Below, piece by piece: positions 19,035 through 28,195 of a DNA stretch of 64,000 nt. Each line of letters starts with the position of its first letter. Position 1 is the stretch's first letter. The translations under genes were made by a program, and so were the position numbers. The notes under the pieces were generated by a model that was not told where the DNA came from, ran no database searches, and saw only the letters and a list, made by a program, of their open reading frames with translations. The stretch comes from Azospirillum canadense (lineage in GTDB: Bacteria > Pseudomonadota > Alphaproteobacteria > Azospirillales > Azospirillaceae): NCBI RefSeq assembly GCF_025961225.1, contig NZ_JAOQNG010000004.1:279001-343000 (forward strand). The letters run 5' to 3'.

Positions 19035-19076
19035 CAAAAAGGCCCGGCCCCCGGCGAAAACCGGGGACCGGGCCTT
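19035..19076 (-). terminator. Intrinsic terminator after dps
   Basis: A strong G+C-rich stem (arms 19039-19054 and 19061-19076, one unpaired base) with a GAAAA-type loop. On the - strand it is followed by a run of T residues. It sits 24 bases after the dps stop, giving a textbook Rho-independent terminator. It may also act on the convergent AraC transcript. Confidence 0.85.
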
Positions 19077-19099
19077 GCAACGCGCCGAGCCGGGAGGAA

Positions 19100-19594
19100 T
19101 CAGCCGGCGCTGTCGCTCGTGACCAGATGGGCCTCCAGGAACCACAGCTGCTTGTCGGTCTCGCGGGAGATCTGGGTGAAGAGGTCGGCGGTGTCCGCGT
19201 CGCCCGCGGCCGTGGCCGCGTCGATGTCCTTGCGCACCAGCGCCCCGAACTGGGCGAGCGCGCCCGACAGCGCCTTCAAGTGGTCGGTGCCGGCCACCGC
19301 CTGGAGCGGGTATTCATAGAGGGAGGAGCGGGCGGCGGTGGTCTGCGCCCGGCCGTCTGCGACGTGCCCCAGCGCGGTGATCCGCTCCGCGATCAGGTCG
19401 ACGAAGCCCTCCACCTCGGAATGGACGCTGTCGAACAGCTCGTGGAGCTGCATGAAGTGCGGCCCCTTCACGTTCCAGTGCGCCTGCTTGGTCTGCGCCT
19501 CTAGGTCGAGCGCGTCGGACAGGCGCGCCTGGAGGAGGGTGGCGGCCTGCTTGCGGACCGAGGCGCCGAGGTCGAGACGGGAGGTGTAGGTCAT
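19100..19594 (-). CDS. dps: Dps-family DNA-protecting ferritin
   Basis: 164 residues, the usual Dps length. It stores iron as a 12-mer using peroxide and shields DNA in stationary phase. The inter-subunit ferroxidase ligands are present: His-39 (AHWNVKGPHF), His-51 (LHELFD), Asp-66 and Glu-70 (DLIAERI). It starts 3 bases after the stop of the hydrolase gene and is followed by a clear terminator, so the two form an operon, plausibly for oxidative stress. Confidence 0.93.
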   Translation of the reverse strand: MTYTSRLDLGASVRKQAATLLQARLSDALDLEAQTKQAHWNVKGPHFMQLHELFDSVHSEVEGFVDLIAERITALGHVADGRAQTTAARSSLYEYPLQAVAGTDHLKALSGALAQFGALVRKDIDAATAAGDADTADLFTQISRETDKQLWFLEAHLVTSDSAG

Positions 19595-19597
19595 GGC

Positions 19598-20434
19598 TTA
19601 GCCTTTCAGGAAGGTGAGCAGCGCCTCGTTCACCACGTCCTTGTGCGTGGTGCACAGCCCGTGCGGGGCGCCCGGAACGATGGTCAGCGTGCCCTTGGGC
19701 AGCAGGGACACGGCCACCTTGCCGGTGGTCGCCAGCGGGACGATCTGGTCGTCGTCGCCGTGCAGCACCAGCGTCGGGACGATCATCTTCTTCAGATCGT
19801 CGCGCAGGTCGGTTTCGGAGAAGGCCTTGATGCACTCGTACTGGGCCAGAAGGCCGCCCTGCATGCCCTGCGCCCAGAAGCCGTCCAGCACCCCCTGCGA
19901 GGCCTTGGCGCCGGGGCGGTTGTAGCCGTAGAAGGCCGGGGCGAAGTCCTTGAAATACTGGGCGCGGTCGGTCTTCACCCCGGCGCGGATGCCGTCGAAC
20001 ACGTCGGGCGGCACACCTTCCGGGTTCCAGGCGGTGCGCACCATGATCGGCGTGACGGCGCTGATCAGCACGGCCTTCGACACGCGCGACACGCCATGGC
20101 GGCCGATGTAGTGGGCGACCTCGCCGCCGCCGGTGGAATGGCCGACATGGACGGCACCCTTCAGGTCCAGCGCCGCGGTGACGGCCGCCAGGTCGTCGGC
20201 GTAATGGTCCATGTCGTTGCCGAAGCCCGGCTGCGAGGACCGGCCGTGGCCGCGGCGGTCGTGCGCGATCACGCGGTAGCCGTGCTGGGCCAGGAACAGC
20301 ATCTGGTCTTCGAAGGCGTCGCCGCTGAGCGGCCAGCCGTGGCTGAAGACGACCGGCTGGCCGGTCTGCGGGCCCCATTGCTTGACGTAGATCTGGACGC
20401 CGTCCCCCGTGGTGACGTGGCTGCCCTGGAGCAT
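19598..20434 (-). CDS. Alpha/beta hydrolase of the non-haem chloroperoxidase type
   Basis: 278 residues with the alpha/beta-hydrolase triad Ser-100 in GHSTGGG, an Asp near 228 in LHGDDDQ and His-258 in GAPHG. The oxyanion segment SHGWPLSG and HDRRGHGRS are typical of bacterial perhydrolases/arylesterases annotated as chloroperoxidases. No signal peptide is visible from the chosen ATG, which has AAGGAAC upstream. Pairing with dps hints at a peroxide-related role; the true substrate is unknown. Confidence 0.88.
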   Translation of the reverse strand: MLQGSHVTTGDGVQIYVKQWGPQTGQPVVFSHGWPLSGDAFEDQMLFLAQHGYRVIAHDRRGHGRSSQPGFGNDMDHYADDLAAVTAALDLKGAVHVGHSTGGGEVAHYIGRHGVSRVSKAVLISAVTPIMVRTAWNPEGVPPDVFDGIRAGVKTDRAQYFKDFAPAFYGYNRPGAKASQGVLDGFWAQGMQGGLLAQYECIKAFSETDLRDDLKKMIVPTLVLHGDDDQIVPLATTGKVAVSLLPKGTLTIVPGAPHGLCTTHKDVVNEALLTFLKG

Positions 20435-20623
20435 GGGTTCGTTCCTTCGGTCGTGTTCTTGTGATCGGACGGCCGATGGTAGGGATGGGGGTGCTGCGCC
20501 TATTGCTTCTTCGGAACGATTTTTGCCGTTTCTGCGCATTTCGGGGCGGCGGGGTGGCATGCGGCCGGAAAGGCGTCCCCAAAGAGGACGTTCGAACAAA
20601 AGGCCGTCTGGCAAAAGAGACCG

Positions 20624-21301
20624 TCAGGCGCAGGCGGCCTGCCGCAGGACGGGCTCGGGACGCACGGACAGCGCCTCCGCCATGCGGACCAGGTCGGGCA
20701 GGGTCTGCGCGCCCATCTTCCGCATCATGTTGCCGCGGTGGATCTTCACCGTGATCTCGCTGAGGTTCATGTGGCCGGCGATCTGCTTGTTCATCAGGCC
20801 GGCGGTGACGAAGCCCATCACCTCCCGCTCCCGCGCGGTCAGCGTCCGGAAGGCGGAGCGCAGATGCTCCCGCTGATTCTCCTTGCGGCGGCGGTGACGG
20901 TCGGCGGCGACGGCGGCGTTGACGGCCGCCAGCATGTCGTGCTCGCGGAAGGGCTTGACCAGGAAATCGATCGCCCCCGCCTTCATGCCGGAGACGGCCA
21001 TGGGGATGTCCCCGTGTCCGGTCATCAGGACCACCGGGATCGGGACGTCGGAATCGGCCAGCCGCGCCTGGACGTCGAGCCCGTTGGCCTCCTTCAGCCG
21101 GATGTCGAGGACGAGGCAGCAGGGCACCATCGGCAGGTCGAAGGCCATCAGCTCGTCCGGCGCGCCGAAGGTGGCCGCGGCGTACCCGACCGAGCGGAAC
21201 AGGCTGTCGAGCGCGCCGCGCACCGCCGCATCGTCGTCCAGGACCAGGACCATCGGCGTCCCGTCGTCGTCGAACCGGTCACTGACCGCCATTCCGCACA
21301 T
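20624..21301 (-). CDS. FixJ-type response regulator (REC-LuxR)
   Basis: 225 residues. The receiver has the acidic pocket VLDDDA and phospho-acceptor Asp-66 in LVLDIRL; the LuxR helix-turn-helix spans about 150-210 (LTAREREV, NKQIAGHMNLSEITVK). I chose the ATG at 21301 because AAGGGG lies 7 bases upstream; the internal ATG at 21292 is the alternative. It is divergent from the CheR-type gene, and a palindrome lies between them. Confidence 0.9.
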   Translation of the reverse strand: MCGMAVSDRFDDDGTPMVLVLDDDAAVRGALDSLFRSVGYAAATFGAPDELMAFDLPMVPCCLVLDIRLKEANGLDVQARLADSDVPIPVVLMTGHGDIPMAVSGMKAGAIDFLVKPFREHDMLAAVNAAVAADRHRRRKENQREHLRSAFRTLTAREREVMGFVTAGLMNKQIAGHMNLSEITVKIHRGNMMRKMGAQTLPDLVRMAEALSVRPEPVLRQAACA

Positions 21302-21324
21302 CCGTGCGCCCCTTCTGCTGCAAA

Positions 21325-21342
21325 CGAAACGGTGCCGTTTCG
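21325..21342. promoter_or_regulatory. 18-bp palindrome in the divergent promoter
   Basis: CGAAACGG-TG-CCGTTTCG has perfect 8-base arms around a 2-base centre. It sits 24-41 bases upstream of the regulator start at 21301 and 176 bases upstream of the CheR-type start, a good place for an operator. Autoregulation by the adjacent FixJ-type protein is a guess. Confidence 0.5.
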
Positions 21343-21517
21343 GCGTCGGGCGCATGGTTTCACGTGCGCAACGGCGGGTCTTGCCCGTGGTTGAGTCTTT
21401 TGTCGAATCTTGCTCCGCCCGGTCCGCAGGCCGCTCCGGACGTATGCCCGATGCCGGGTTGTGGGTGCGGCGACCGTGCCGGTATGCTGACACTTCCCTA
21501 GGTTGACCGGCCCGAGA

Positions 21518-23794
21518 ATGTCCAGCAAAGAGCCCGCGAAGAAAGAGCCGCCCGACCCGGAGTTCGAGGACCTGATCCGCTACATCCAGGAAAACCGCGG
21601 GTTCGACTTCCGGGGCTACAAGCGGACCAGCCTGCAGCGCCGCATCCGCCGCCGGATGGAGGACGTCGGCTGCAACGACTACGGGACCTATCACGAACTC
21701 CTGGAAGCCCACCCCCAGGAGTTCGTGGAAATGCTGAACATGGTCCTGATCAACGTCACGTCCTTCTTCCGCGACGCCGAGGCGTGGGAGGTGCTGAAGA
21801 ACGACGTGGTCCCGCAACTTGTCGCGAGCCTGGGCGACCACGGCCCCATCCGCATCTGGAGCGCCGGCTGCGCGTCGGGTGAGGAGCCCTATTCGCTCGC
21901 CATGCTGTTCGCGGAAGCGCTGGGCGGCGAATCCTTCTGCAACCGGGTCAAGATCTACGCCACCGACCTGGACCAAGCCGCGCTGAACATCGCCCGGCAC
22001 GCCATGTACACGCCGCGCGACGTGGAAAGCGTGCCGCCGCACCTGCTGGAAAAGTATTTCGAACGCACCAACAACCACTATGTGTTCCAGCGCGAGCTGC
22101 GCAAATGCGTGATCTTCGGGCGGCACAACATCGTGACCGACGTCCCGATCTCGCGCATCAACCTGCTGGTCTGCCGCAACCTGCTGATCTACCTGGAAAG
22201 CGAGACGCAGAACATCGTCCTGCCGCGCCTGCACTACGCGTTGGCCAACAACGGCGTCCTGTTCCTGGGCAAGGCGGAGACGCAGCTCGCCCGCTCCAAG
22301 ATGTTCGAGCCGGTCGACCTGAAGAGCCGCATCTTCCGCATGGTGCCGCAGGAATGGCGGCGCAGCCTGGGCGGCAGCCTGACGATCTCGCCGGATCTTC
22401 CCAACAACCGGCAGAACTTCCAGACCCGCCTTCTGGAAAGCATCGTCGACAACAGCCCGTCCGCCTATCTGGCGGTGAGCGGCGACGGAACGCTGGTGTT
22501 CGCCAACGCCATGGCGCGCCGGCTGCTCGACGTGGCCGAGGTGGACATCGGCCGCCCGTTCCAGGACATGGCGATCTCCTACCGCCCGGCGGAGCTGCGC
22601 TCCCGCATCGAGGAGGTGCAGACCACCGGCCGCCCGGTCCGCATCGAACACCAGGAATACGCCCGCCCGCCGGGTGACCCGATCCGGCTGACGATCGATG
22701 TCTCCCTGCTCTACGGCGCGGACGGAAAGCCCCTGGTCACGCTGCTCAGCTTCGCCGACACCACGCGCGTCCACATGCTCCAGAAGGAGCTGGAGGCGGC
22801 GCAGGAAAGCTTGGAGACGACCATCGAGGAACTCCAGTCCTCCAACGAGGAGCTGGAAACCACCAACGAGGAACTGCAAAGCACCAACGAGGAGCTTGAG
22901 ACCACCAACGAGGAACTCCAGTCCACCAACGAGGAGCTGGAGACGATGAACGAGGAGCTGCGCTCCGCCAACGAGGAGTTGGAGGTCGCCAACGAGGAGC
23001 TGCGCCGCCAGGGCGAGGAGTCCGGCGAATACCGGCGCTATTCCGAATCCATCCTGCGCAGCATGGATGTGGGGATCATCGTCCTCGACGAGGAACTGCG
23101 CGTGCGCTCCTGGAATCGCTGGAGCGAGAACATGTGGGGCCTGCGCAGCGAGGAGGTGATGGGGGAGGAGTTCCTCGGCCTCGACATCGGCCTGCCCGTG
23201 CAGCGGCTGCGCGCCGACCTGGAGCGCATCCTGGAGAAGGAGATTCCGCAGCAGCCCGCGGTGCTCGACGCGCTGGACCGCCGCGGCCGGACGGTCACCT
23301 GCCGCGTGCGGCTGTCCCCGCTGCTGTACGAATCGCGGGAGACGCGCGGCGCCGTCCTCATCATTGAGGACATCACCGAACAGTCGCGGGCCGAGACCTT
23401 TGCCGGCTACCTGGGCCGCGTGATCGGCGAATCGCTGAACGAGGTGTATTTCCTGGACGCCGCGACCTTCCGCTTCCAGCTGGTCAACCGCGGCGCCGAG
23501 ACCAAACTCGGCTATTCGCTGGAGCAGCTGAAGCAGTTCACCGTGTTCGACCTGATGCCGGAGGTCACGGAGGAGCGGTTCCACGCGTTGGTCGCACCGC
23601 TGCGGTCCGGCGAGAAGCAGGAGATCGTGTTCGAATCCCGGATGGAGGGCCGCAAGCGGGGGACCTACCCGGTGGAGGTGTGCCTCCAGCTGTTCAACAG
23701 CGAAGAGCCGCCCATTCTGCTGGCCATCGTGCACGACACCACCGAACGCCAGCGCGTCGGCGCCAACGGCGACGAAGCGGACATGGCGGAGTGA
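21518..23794 (+). CDS. CheR-type methyltransferase with PAS domains
   Basis: 758 residues. The CheR domain (about 15-280) has YKRTSLQRRIRRRM, NVTSFFRD (79-86) and the SAM-binding motif GCASGEEPYS (117-126). A PAS (about 310-420), a heptad coiled coil (about 425-500) and two more PAS domains follow. This is the CheR-PAS part of the known CheB-CheR fusion family, but without CheB and without a C-terminal kinase. Two separate CheB-type genes follow. It may methylate a receptor or signalling partner. I chose the ATG at 21518; a TTG at 21503 is possible. Confidence 0.88.
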   Translation: MSSKEPAKKEPPDPEFEDLIRYIQENRGFDFRGYKRTSLQRRIRRRMEDVGCNDYGTYHELLEAHPQEFVEMLNMVLINVTSFFRDAEAWEVLKNDVVPQLVASLGDHGPIRIWSAGCASGEEPYSLAMLFAEALGGESFCNRVKIYATDLDQAALNIARHAMYTPRDVESVPPHLLEKYFERTNNHYVFQRELRKCVIFGRHNIVTDVPISRINLLVCRNLLIYLESETQNIVLPRLHYALANNGVLFLGKAETQLARSKMFEPVDLKSRIFRMVPQEWRRSLGGSLTISPDLPNNRQNFQTRLLESIVDNSPSAYLAVSGDGTLVFANAMARRLLDVAEVDIGRPFQDMAISYRPAELRSRIEEVQTTGRPVRIEHQEYARPPGDPIRLTIDVSLLYGADGKPLVTLLSFADTTRVHMLQKELEAAQESLETTIEELQSSNEELETTNEELQSTNEELETTNEELQSTNEELETMNEELRSANEELEVANEELRRQGEESGEYRRYSESILRSMDVGIIVLDEELRVRSWNRWSENMWGLRSEEVMGEEFLGLDIGLPVQRLRADLERILEKEIPQQPAVLDALDRRGRTVTCRVRLSPLLYESRETRGAVLIIEDITEQSRAETFAGYLGRVIGESLNEVYFLDAATFRFQLVNRGAETKLGYSLEQLKQFTVFDLMPEVTEERFHALVAPLRSGEKQEIVFESRMEGRKRGTYPVEVCLQLFNSEEPPILLAIVHDTTERQRVGANGDEADMAE
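22822..23010 (+). repeat. In-frame tandem repeats coding an NEEL coiled coil
   Basis: About nine 21-base units encode seven-residue repeats of the form (T/S)NEELE(T/S), for example ETTNEELQSTNEELET. It is a signalling-helix linker between PAS domains, known in this family. Similar but not identical codons argue for an old, purified repeat that could still change length by slippage in multiples of 7 residues. Confidence 0.8.
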
Positions 23795-23800
23795 GGCCCC

Positions 23801-23892
23801 CATTCCCTCTCCCCGCTTTCGGCGGACCAAAGGTCCGCCTGTCGCGTCAGCGCAAACTCCGTTTGCGCGTGAGCAGAGGGGAGAGGGAGATT
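23801..23892. repeat. Compound palindromic (REP-like) intergenic element
   Basis: Nested inverted repeats fill the gap between the convergent CheR-type and CheB-type genes. An outer pair of CCCTCTCCCC and GGGGAGAGGG flanks two hairpins, GGCGGACC-AAA-GGTCCGCC (23821-23839) and GCGCAAAC-TCC-GTTTGCGC (23850-23868). It could act as a two-way terminator or be a dispersed palindromic element. A related CCCCTCTCCCC hairpin occurs at 28196-28220. Confidence 0.6.
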
Positions 23893-23901
23893 TGGCGCGC
23901 C

Positions 23902-24939
23902 TCACGCCCCGGCGCCGTTCCCGCCGCCCCCATCATCCTCGCCGTTCCCGCCGCCGCCGTCGGATGATGGCGCCCGCCAGCCCTGGCTGAGGAACTTCAT
24001 CAGCAGTTCCGCCTGGTCCAGCACGTCGCGGCTGGCGGTTTCCCAGCGCTGAGCGGACAGGGCCTGTCCTTTTTGCCGCGCCGTCTCCGCCAGGCGTTGG
24101 CTCAGCGTCGCCCGTTCGTTCAGCATGCGCAGGGCGATCTCGAAGGCGCGCTCGATCTCGCGCACCTGCGCCTGGTCCATGTTCTCCGGGCCGTAGCGGT
24201 GGCCGATGTGGCAGGTGAAGACGGGCATCGAGTCCACCCTGGTTTCGCGCAACGACCCGCCGCATTCCGGGCAGGTCAGCGAAACCGGCGGATTCAGGCT
24301 GTAATGTCCCTCCATCGTGGCTTCCTCATCGTCGAAGGATTCGGACGGGTTCGGGGTTTCATCCGTCGCCCGCACCAGCCGGGTGAGCAGGGAGCCGAGC
24401 GCCGAGGCCGGGGCGCAATGGTCGACGGTGGTGTTGGACAGCGCGCTCCGCGGCATGCCGGGGAACATGGCGTCCGCGGGGTCCTGCACCAAGGTGGTGC
24501 CGCCCAGGCGCTTGATCGCGCTGAAACCGGCGGTCCCGTCGTTCATGGCGCCGGACAGGATCACCCCGAACACCTGCGGCCCATAGGCCTGCGCGGCCGA
24601 GCGGAACAGCGGATCGATCGCCGGCCGGGTGGAGTTCTCCCGGGGGCCGTGGGACAGGCGCAGCCGGTCGGGCTCCACCAGCAGGTGGTGGTCGGGCGGC
24701 GCCACGTAGATGCGGCCCGGGCGCAACGTTTCGCCGTCCACCGCGTGCGCGGCCGGCAGCGAGCCGGCCTTGGCGAGGATTCGCGGGGCGAAGCTGCGCC
24801 GGCGCCCGATGTGGATGACGACGCACACCGCGGCCGGAAGGTCCGCCGGCAGCCGGGCGACCAGCGCCTCCAGGGCCTCGACCCCTCCGGCGGACGCTCC
24901 GACCACGATGATCGCTGGGATGATCGCTCGACAGTTCAT
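23902..24939 (-). CDS. CheB-type methylesterase domain protein, copy 1
   Basis: 345 residues. The CheB catalytic domain stands alone, without a receiver: Ser-16 in GASAGGVEAL, His-43 in VIHIGRR and Asp-134 in AMNDGTAG form the expected triad. After residue about 210 is a CPECGG...FTCHIGH segment resembling a zinc ribbon, then a helical region and a Gly-rich tail. Probably a glutamate methylesterase/deamidase partner for the CheR-type protein. It is paralogous to, and in the same direction as, the upstream gene. Confidence 0.88.
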   Translation of the reverse strand: MNCRAIIPAIIVVGASAGGVEALEALVARLPADLPAAVCVVIHIGRRRSFAPRILAKAGSLPAAHAVDGETLRPGRIYVAPPDHHLLVEPDRLRLSHGPRENSTRPAIDPLFRSAAQAYGPQVFGVILSGAMNDGTAGFSAIKRLGGTTLVQDPADAMFPGMPRSALSNTTVDHCAPASALGSLLTRLVRATDETPNPSESFDDEEATMEGHYSLNPPVSLTCPECGGSLRETRVDSMPVFTCHIGHRYGPENMDQAQVREIERAFEIALRMLNERATLSQRLAETARQKGQALSAQRWETASRDVLDQAELLMKFLSQGWRAPSSDGGGGNGEDDGGGGNGAGA

Positions 24940-24969
24940 GGAGCTACAACAGCGGCGGAACCGCTATGG

Positions 24970-26007
24970 TCACTCCGGAAGCAGGCTTTCTCCGGCGGGC
25001 GGGAGCGGCGCGTCGTCAAGCACCGCGTTCGGGCTGGACAGCACGTCGCGCAGAAGCGTGATGCTCCGCTGCACCTCGGCCGCGGCAACGGACCAGCGCT
25101 CCGCCACGAGGTCGTGGCCGCCCTTGCGCGCCTTTTCGGCCATCCGCTTGAACAGGATCATCCGGTCCTCGTGTGCGCGCAACGCCACCCACAGCGCCCG
25201 TTCCAACAGGTCGTGGTTGGCCGACGCCAGGGCCTGGGGCGAATAGGCGTGGCCGACCTTGCAGCGGTAGCGCAGCAGCGACCCGTCCTCCACCTCGTAC
25301 AGGTTGCCGCCGCAGTCCGGGCAGCTGAACACGCTCGGCGTCCCGATCCGATCGCTGTCCGCCGGGACGGTGTTGAACTCCTTCTCCGGGATTTGCGCCT
25401 CCACCGCCATCTCCTCCGGCACCGCGGGGGCGGGCGGGGCCGGCGTCCCGAGAAGCCGCGTCAGCAGCGGCGCCATCTCCTCCAGCGTCACGCAATGGTC
25501 GACGGCGACGTGCTCGCGGGCGTTGCGCGGCATGTCCGGCCATTCCGCGCTGGTCGGGTCCTGCACGATGGCGATGCCGCCGCGGCGCTTCACCGCCAGC
25601 AGCCCGGCCGCCCCGTCGTCGAGCGTGCCGGAAAGGATCGCGCCGATCACCCGCGGCCCGTATTCCACGGCCAGCGACCGGAACAGCGGGTCGATGGCGG
25701 GGCGCGTGCGGTTCTCCTTGGCACCGCGACGCACCAGCAGGCGGCCGTCGCGGACCAGCAGGTGGTGGTCGGGCGGGGCCACATGGATCCAGCCTTCCCG
25801 CACCTCCTCCCCGTCCTGCGGGTGGAAGGCGGGCAGCCAGCCGGCCTTTTCCAGCAGCCGGGGCAGAACGCTGTTGCGGGTCGGTGCGATGTGCTGGACG
25901 ACGAAGACGGTTGCCGTCGTGTCCGCAGGCATCGCGGAGAACAAGCGCTGGAGGGCCGTGACGCCCCCGGCCGACGCGCCCAGGGCCAGGATGTTTCGTG
26001 TTTCCAT
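24970..26007 (-). CDS. CheB-type methylesterase domain protein, copy 2
   Basis: Also 345 residues with the same layout as copy 1: triad Ser-12 (GASAGGVTAL), His-39 (VVQHIAPTR) and Asp-131 (TLDDGAAG), then CPDCGG...RCKVGHAYS and a helical C-terminus. The Asn of the usual NDG is Asp here. It lies 30 bases before copy 1, so the two are cotranscribed tandem paralogues. The ATG at 26007 gives the family N-terminus METRNILALGAS. Confidence 0.88.
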   Translation of the reverse strand: METRNILALGASAGGVTALQRLFSAMPADTTATVFVVQHIAPTRNSVLPRLLEKAGWLPAFHPQDGEEVREGWIHVAPPDHHLLVRDGRLLVRRGAKENRTRPAIDPLFRSLAVEYGPRVIGAILSGTLDDGAAGLLAVKRRGGIAIVQDPTSAEWPDMPRNAREHVAVDHCVTLEEMAPLLTRLLGTPAPPAPAVPEEMAVEAQIPEKEFNTVPADSDRIGTPSVFSCPDCGGNLYEVEDGSLLRYRCKVGHAYSPQALASANHDLLERALWVALRAHEDRMILFKRMAEKARKGGHDLVAERWSVAAAEVQRSITLLRDVLSSPNAVLDDAPLPPAGESLLPE

Positions 26008-26146
26008 AGGTAAGCCTACAACATCCCCGCCGGTCCGAAATCTCGGGAGAGGTCCTATGCCGTCCGCGCCGGATATAACTTTTCCCCCCGTGCCCTGTTG
26101 GACCGGACATGGCATCGTGCACCCGCGAAGATAGTGTGGGGGAGAC

Positions 26147-28177
26147 GTGGGGGGATCCAATTCGGTCCTGGAGGATGGGGACGCCGACCGTGCATCGCTG
26201 GTCCGACGCATCACGGAGCTGGACCAGGGCCTGGAACAGGCGCTGGTGACCATCGAGGACGGGCAGGAGCAAATTCACGCCCTCATCGAGGAACGCGGCG
26301 GGATGGAGGCGGAACTGGCCGCCCAGCGCGCCCGGATCGCGGAGCTTTGCGACCGTTTGGCCGCGTCGGAGGCGGAACGCAGAGTGACGGCCGACGCGCT
26401 GGACCGCAGCGACCTCCGTCTGCGCAAGGTGCGTTCCGATGAGAACAGCCTCACGGAGGAACTCCAGGCCTCCTACGAGGAGTTGCAGATGCTGGCCCAG
26501 CAGCTGGAGGAGGCCAACACCGAACTGGAACTGCGCGTCACCGAGCGGACCGCCGAACTCGCCGCGGCGAACGCCGCGTTGCGCGCCCGCGAGGAGCAGC
26601 TGCGCTTCGCCCAGCAATGCGCCAAGGCCGGGTCCTGGGATTGGGACCTGACGGCCGACCGCATGGTCTGGTCGCCCGAATGCTACGACCTGTTGGGGCT
26701 CGACCTGCGGAACGACCGCCCGTCGCTGGACCGGCTGCTCGCCGCCGTGGTGCCGGAAGACCGGCCGGTCCTGCAAGGCGCGATCGCGGCCAGCATCGCG
26801 GCGGCCAGCGACGAATTCCGCCTGGAATTCCGCGTCCGCCACCCCGGCATCGGCCTGCGGTGGATCGCGAACATCGGCCGGGTCGTCTGGCGCGACCTGA
26901 AGGGCCGGCCGACCCGCATCACCGGCCTTGCCTTCGACACGACCGAACGCAAGGCGTTGGAGGAGGATCTGCGCCGTGCCAAGGATGTGGCGGAGGCCGC
27001 GGACCGCGCGAAGACGCGCTTTCTGGCCGCGGCCAGCCACGATCTCCGCCAGCCGATCCAGGCCGCCTCGCTCTACGCCTACGTGCTGCAATCCTCGATC
27101 CAGGAGCACAACACCGAGGGCGCCGAGGTCCTGGACCTGCTGAGGGCGTCCATCGAGAGCCTGAGCGCCATGCTGAGCGGCTTGCTCGACCTGTCGCGGC
27201 TGGAAGCCGGGGCGGTGGATGTCTCCATCGTCAACATCCGCCCCGACGAGATGATGAACCGCCTCGCGGCCGAATTCGCGGGGGTGGCCGAGGTGTCCGG
27301 GGTGACGCTGCGCTTCCTGCCCTCGACCGCCGCGATCGCCACCGACCCGCGCCTGTTCGAGCGCGTGCTGCGCAACCTGATCGCCAACGCCATCGCCCAC
27401 GGACGCCGGGACGACGGCGGGCGGGTGCTCGTCGGTGTGCGCCGCCGCCGGAAAGGGGTGGAATTCCAGGTCTGGGACACCGGCTACGGCATCCCCGACG
27501 ACGCGCGCGAGGCTATTTTCGAGGAGTTCCGCCAGCTCCACAACCCGGAGCGCGCCGCCACCCAGGGCTTCGGGCTCGGCCTGTCCATCGTGAACCGCAT
27601 CGCGCGGCTGTTGAAGCTGGAGGTCACTGTGCGGTCGCAGGTCGGGCGCGGCTCGGTCTTTTCCGTCCTGGTGCCGCACGCCTCCGGCCCCGACGTGGCG
27701 CGCCCGGCGGCGGCGCCGGCCGAAACGGCTATCGCGTCCTGGCTGCGCGGGCGCAACATCCTGCTGGTTGAGGACGACGAGCAGGTGCGCCGCGGCCTGA
27801 CCATGATGCTGAAGCGCTGGGGCGTGCGCGTGGACGCCGTGTCCTCGGCGGAGGAGCTGGCCGCCAAGCTGCCGCGCCTCAGGCGCCGGCCGCACGCGGT
27901 GCTGACCGACTACCGCCTGCCGGGCGGCGGCACCGGCCGCAAGGTGGTGGAACTGGTGCGCAGCCGTTGGGACGTGCCGGGGATCATCATCACCGGCGAC
28001 ACCGCTCCCGAACGCCTGCGCGAGGCCATGTCCATCGGCTGCCGCCTGCTGCACAAGCCCATCGAGCCGTCGGAACTGATGGGCGCGCTGGGCGAAGCGA
28101 TGCACAGCGGCTCCGCATCCCCACCCCCGCGCGCAACAACGCGGTCACGACGCCCCGGCCCCGGAACGCCGGGCTGA
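26147..28177 (+). CDS. Hybrid sensor histidine kinase (coiled coil-PAS-HK-REC)
   Basis: 676 residues, no membrane span, so cytoplasmic. A coiled coil covers about 1-150 and a PAS fold about 150-265 (AGSWDWDLTADRMVW). HisKA has ASHDLRQP with His-298, and the HATPase has NLIANAIAHG, DTGYGIPD and GFGLGLSIV. The C-terminal receiver has VEDDEQV and Asp-588 in LTDYRLPG. The start is a GTG preceded by a G-rich stretch, so a later start is possible. It is divergent from the CheB pair and may feed one of the FixJ-type regulators. Confidence 0.85.
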   Translation: MGGSNSVLEDGDADRASLVRRITELDQGLEQALVTIEDGQEQIHALIEERGGMEAELAAQRARIAELCDRLAASEAERRVTADALDRSDLRLRKVRSDENSLTEELQASYEELQMLAQQLEEANTELELRVTERTAELAAANAALRAREEQLRFAQQCAKAGSWDWDLTADRMVWSPECYDLLGLDLRNDRPSLDRLLAAVVPEDRPVLQGAIAASIAAASDEFRLEFRVRHPGIGLRWIANIGRVVWRDLKGRPTRITGLAFDTTERKALEEDLRRAKDVAEAADRAKTRFLAAASHDLRQPIQAASLYAYVLQSSIQEHNTEGAEVLDLLRASIESLSAMLSGLLDLSRLEAGAVDVSIVNIRPDEMMNRLAAEFAGVAEVSGVTLRFLPSTAAIATDPRLFERVLRNLIANAIAHGRRDDGGRVLVGVRRRRKGVEFQVWDTGYGIPDDAREAIFEEFRQLHNPERAATQGFGLGLSIVNRIARLLKLEVTVRSQVGRGSVFSVLVPHASGPDVARPAAAPAETAIASWLRGRNILLVEDDEQVRRGLTMMLKRWGVRVDAVSSAEELAAKLPRLRRRPHAVLTDYRLPGGGTGRKVVELVRSRWDVPGIIITGDTAPERLREAMSIGCRLLHKPIEPSELMGALGEAMHSGSASPPPRATTRSRRPGPGTPG

Positions 28178-28195
28178 GGGGGTATCGCGTTCAAT

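Noticed and set aside
14335..19080. A very long - strand frame spanning kinase, regulator, antiporter and AraC genes
   Set aside because: It crosses several well-supported genes on the other strand or in another frame and has no domain of its own.
22822..23010. Tandem repeats that could suggest a CRISPR-like array
   Set aside because: They are in frame, encode a coiled coil, have no spacers and lie inside the CheR-PAS gene.
26029..26106. CCGGTCC and GGACCGG as an operator pair between the CheB and hybrid kinase genes
   Set aside because: Arms are only 7 bases, 70 bases apart and G+C-rich; chance occurrence is likely.
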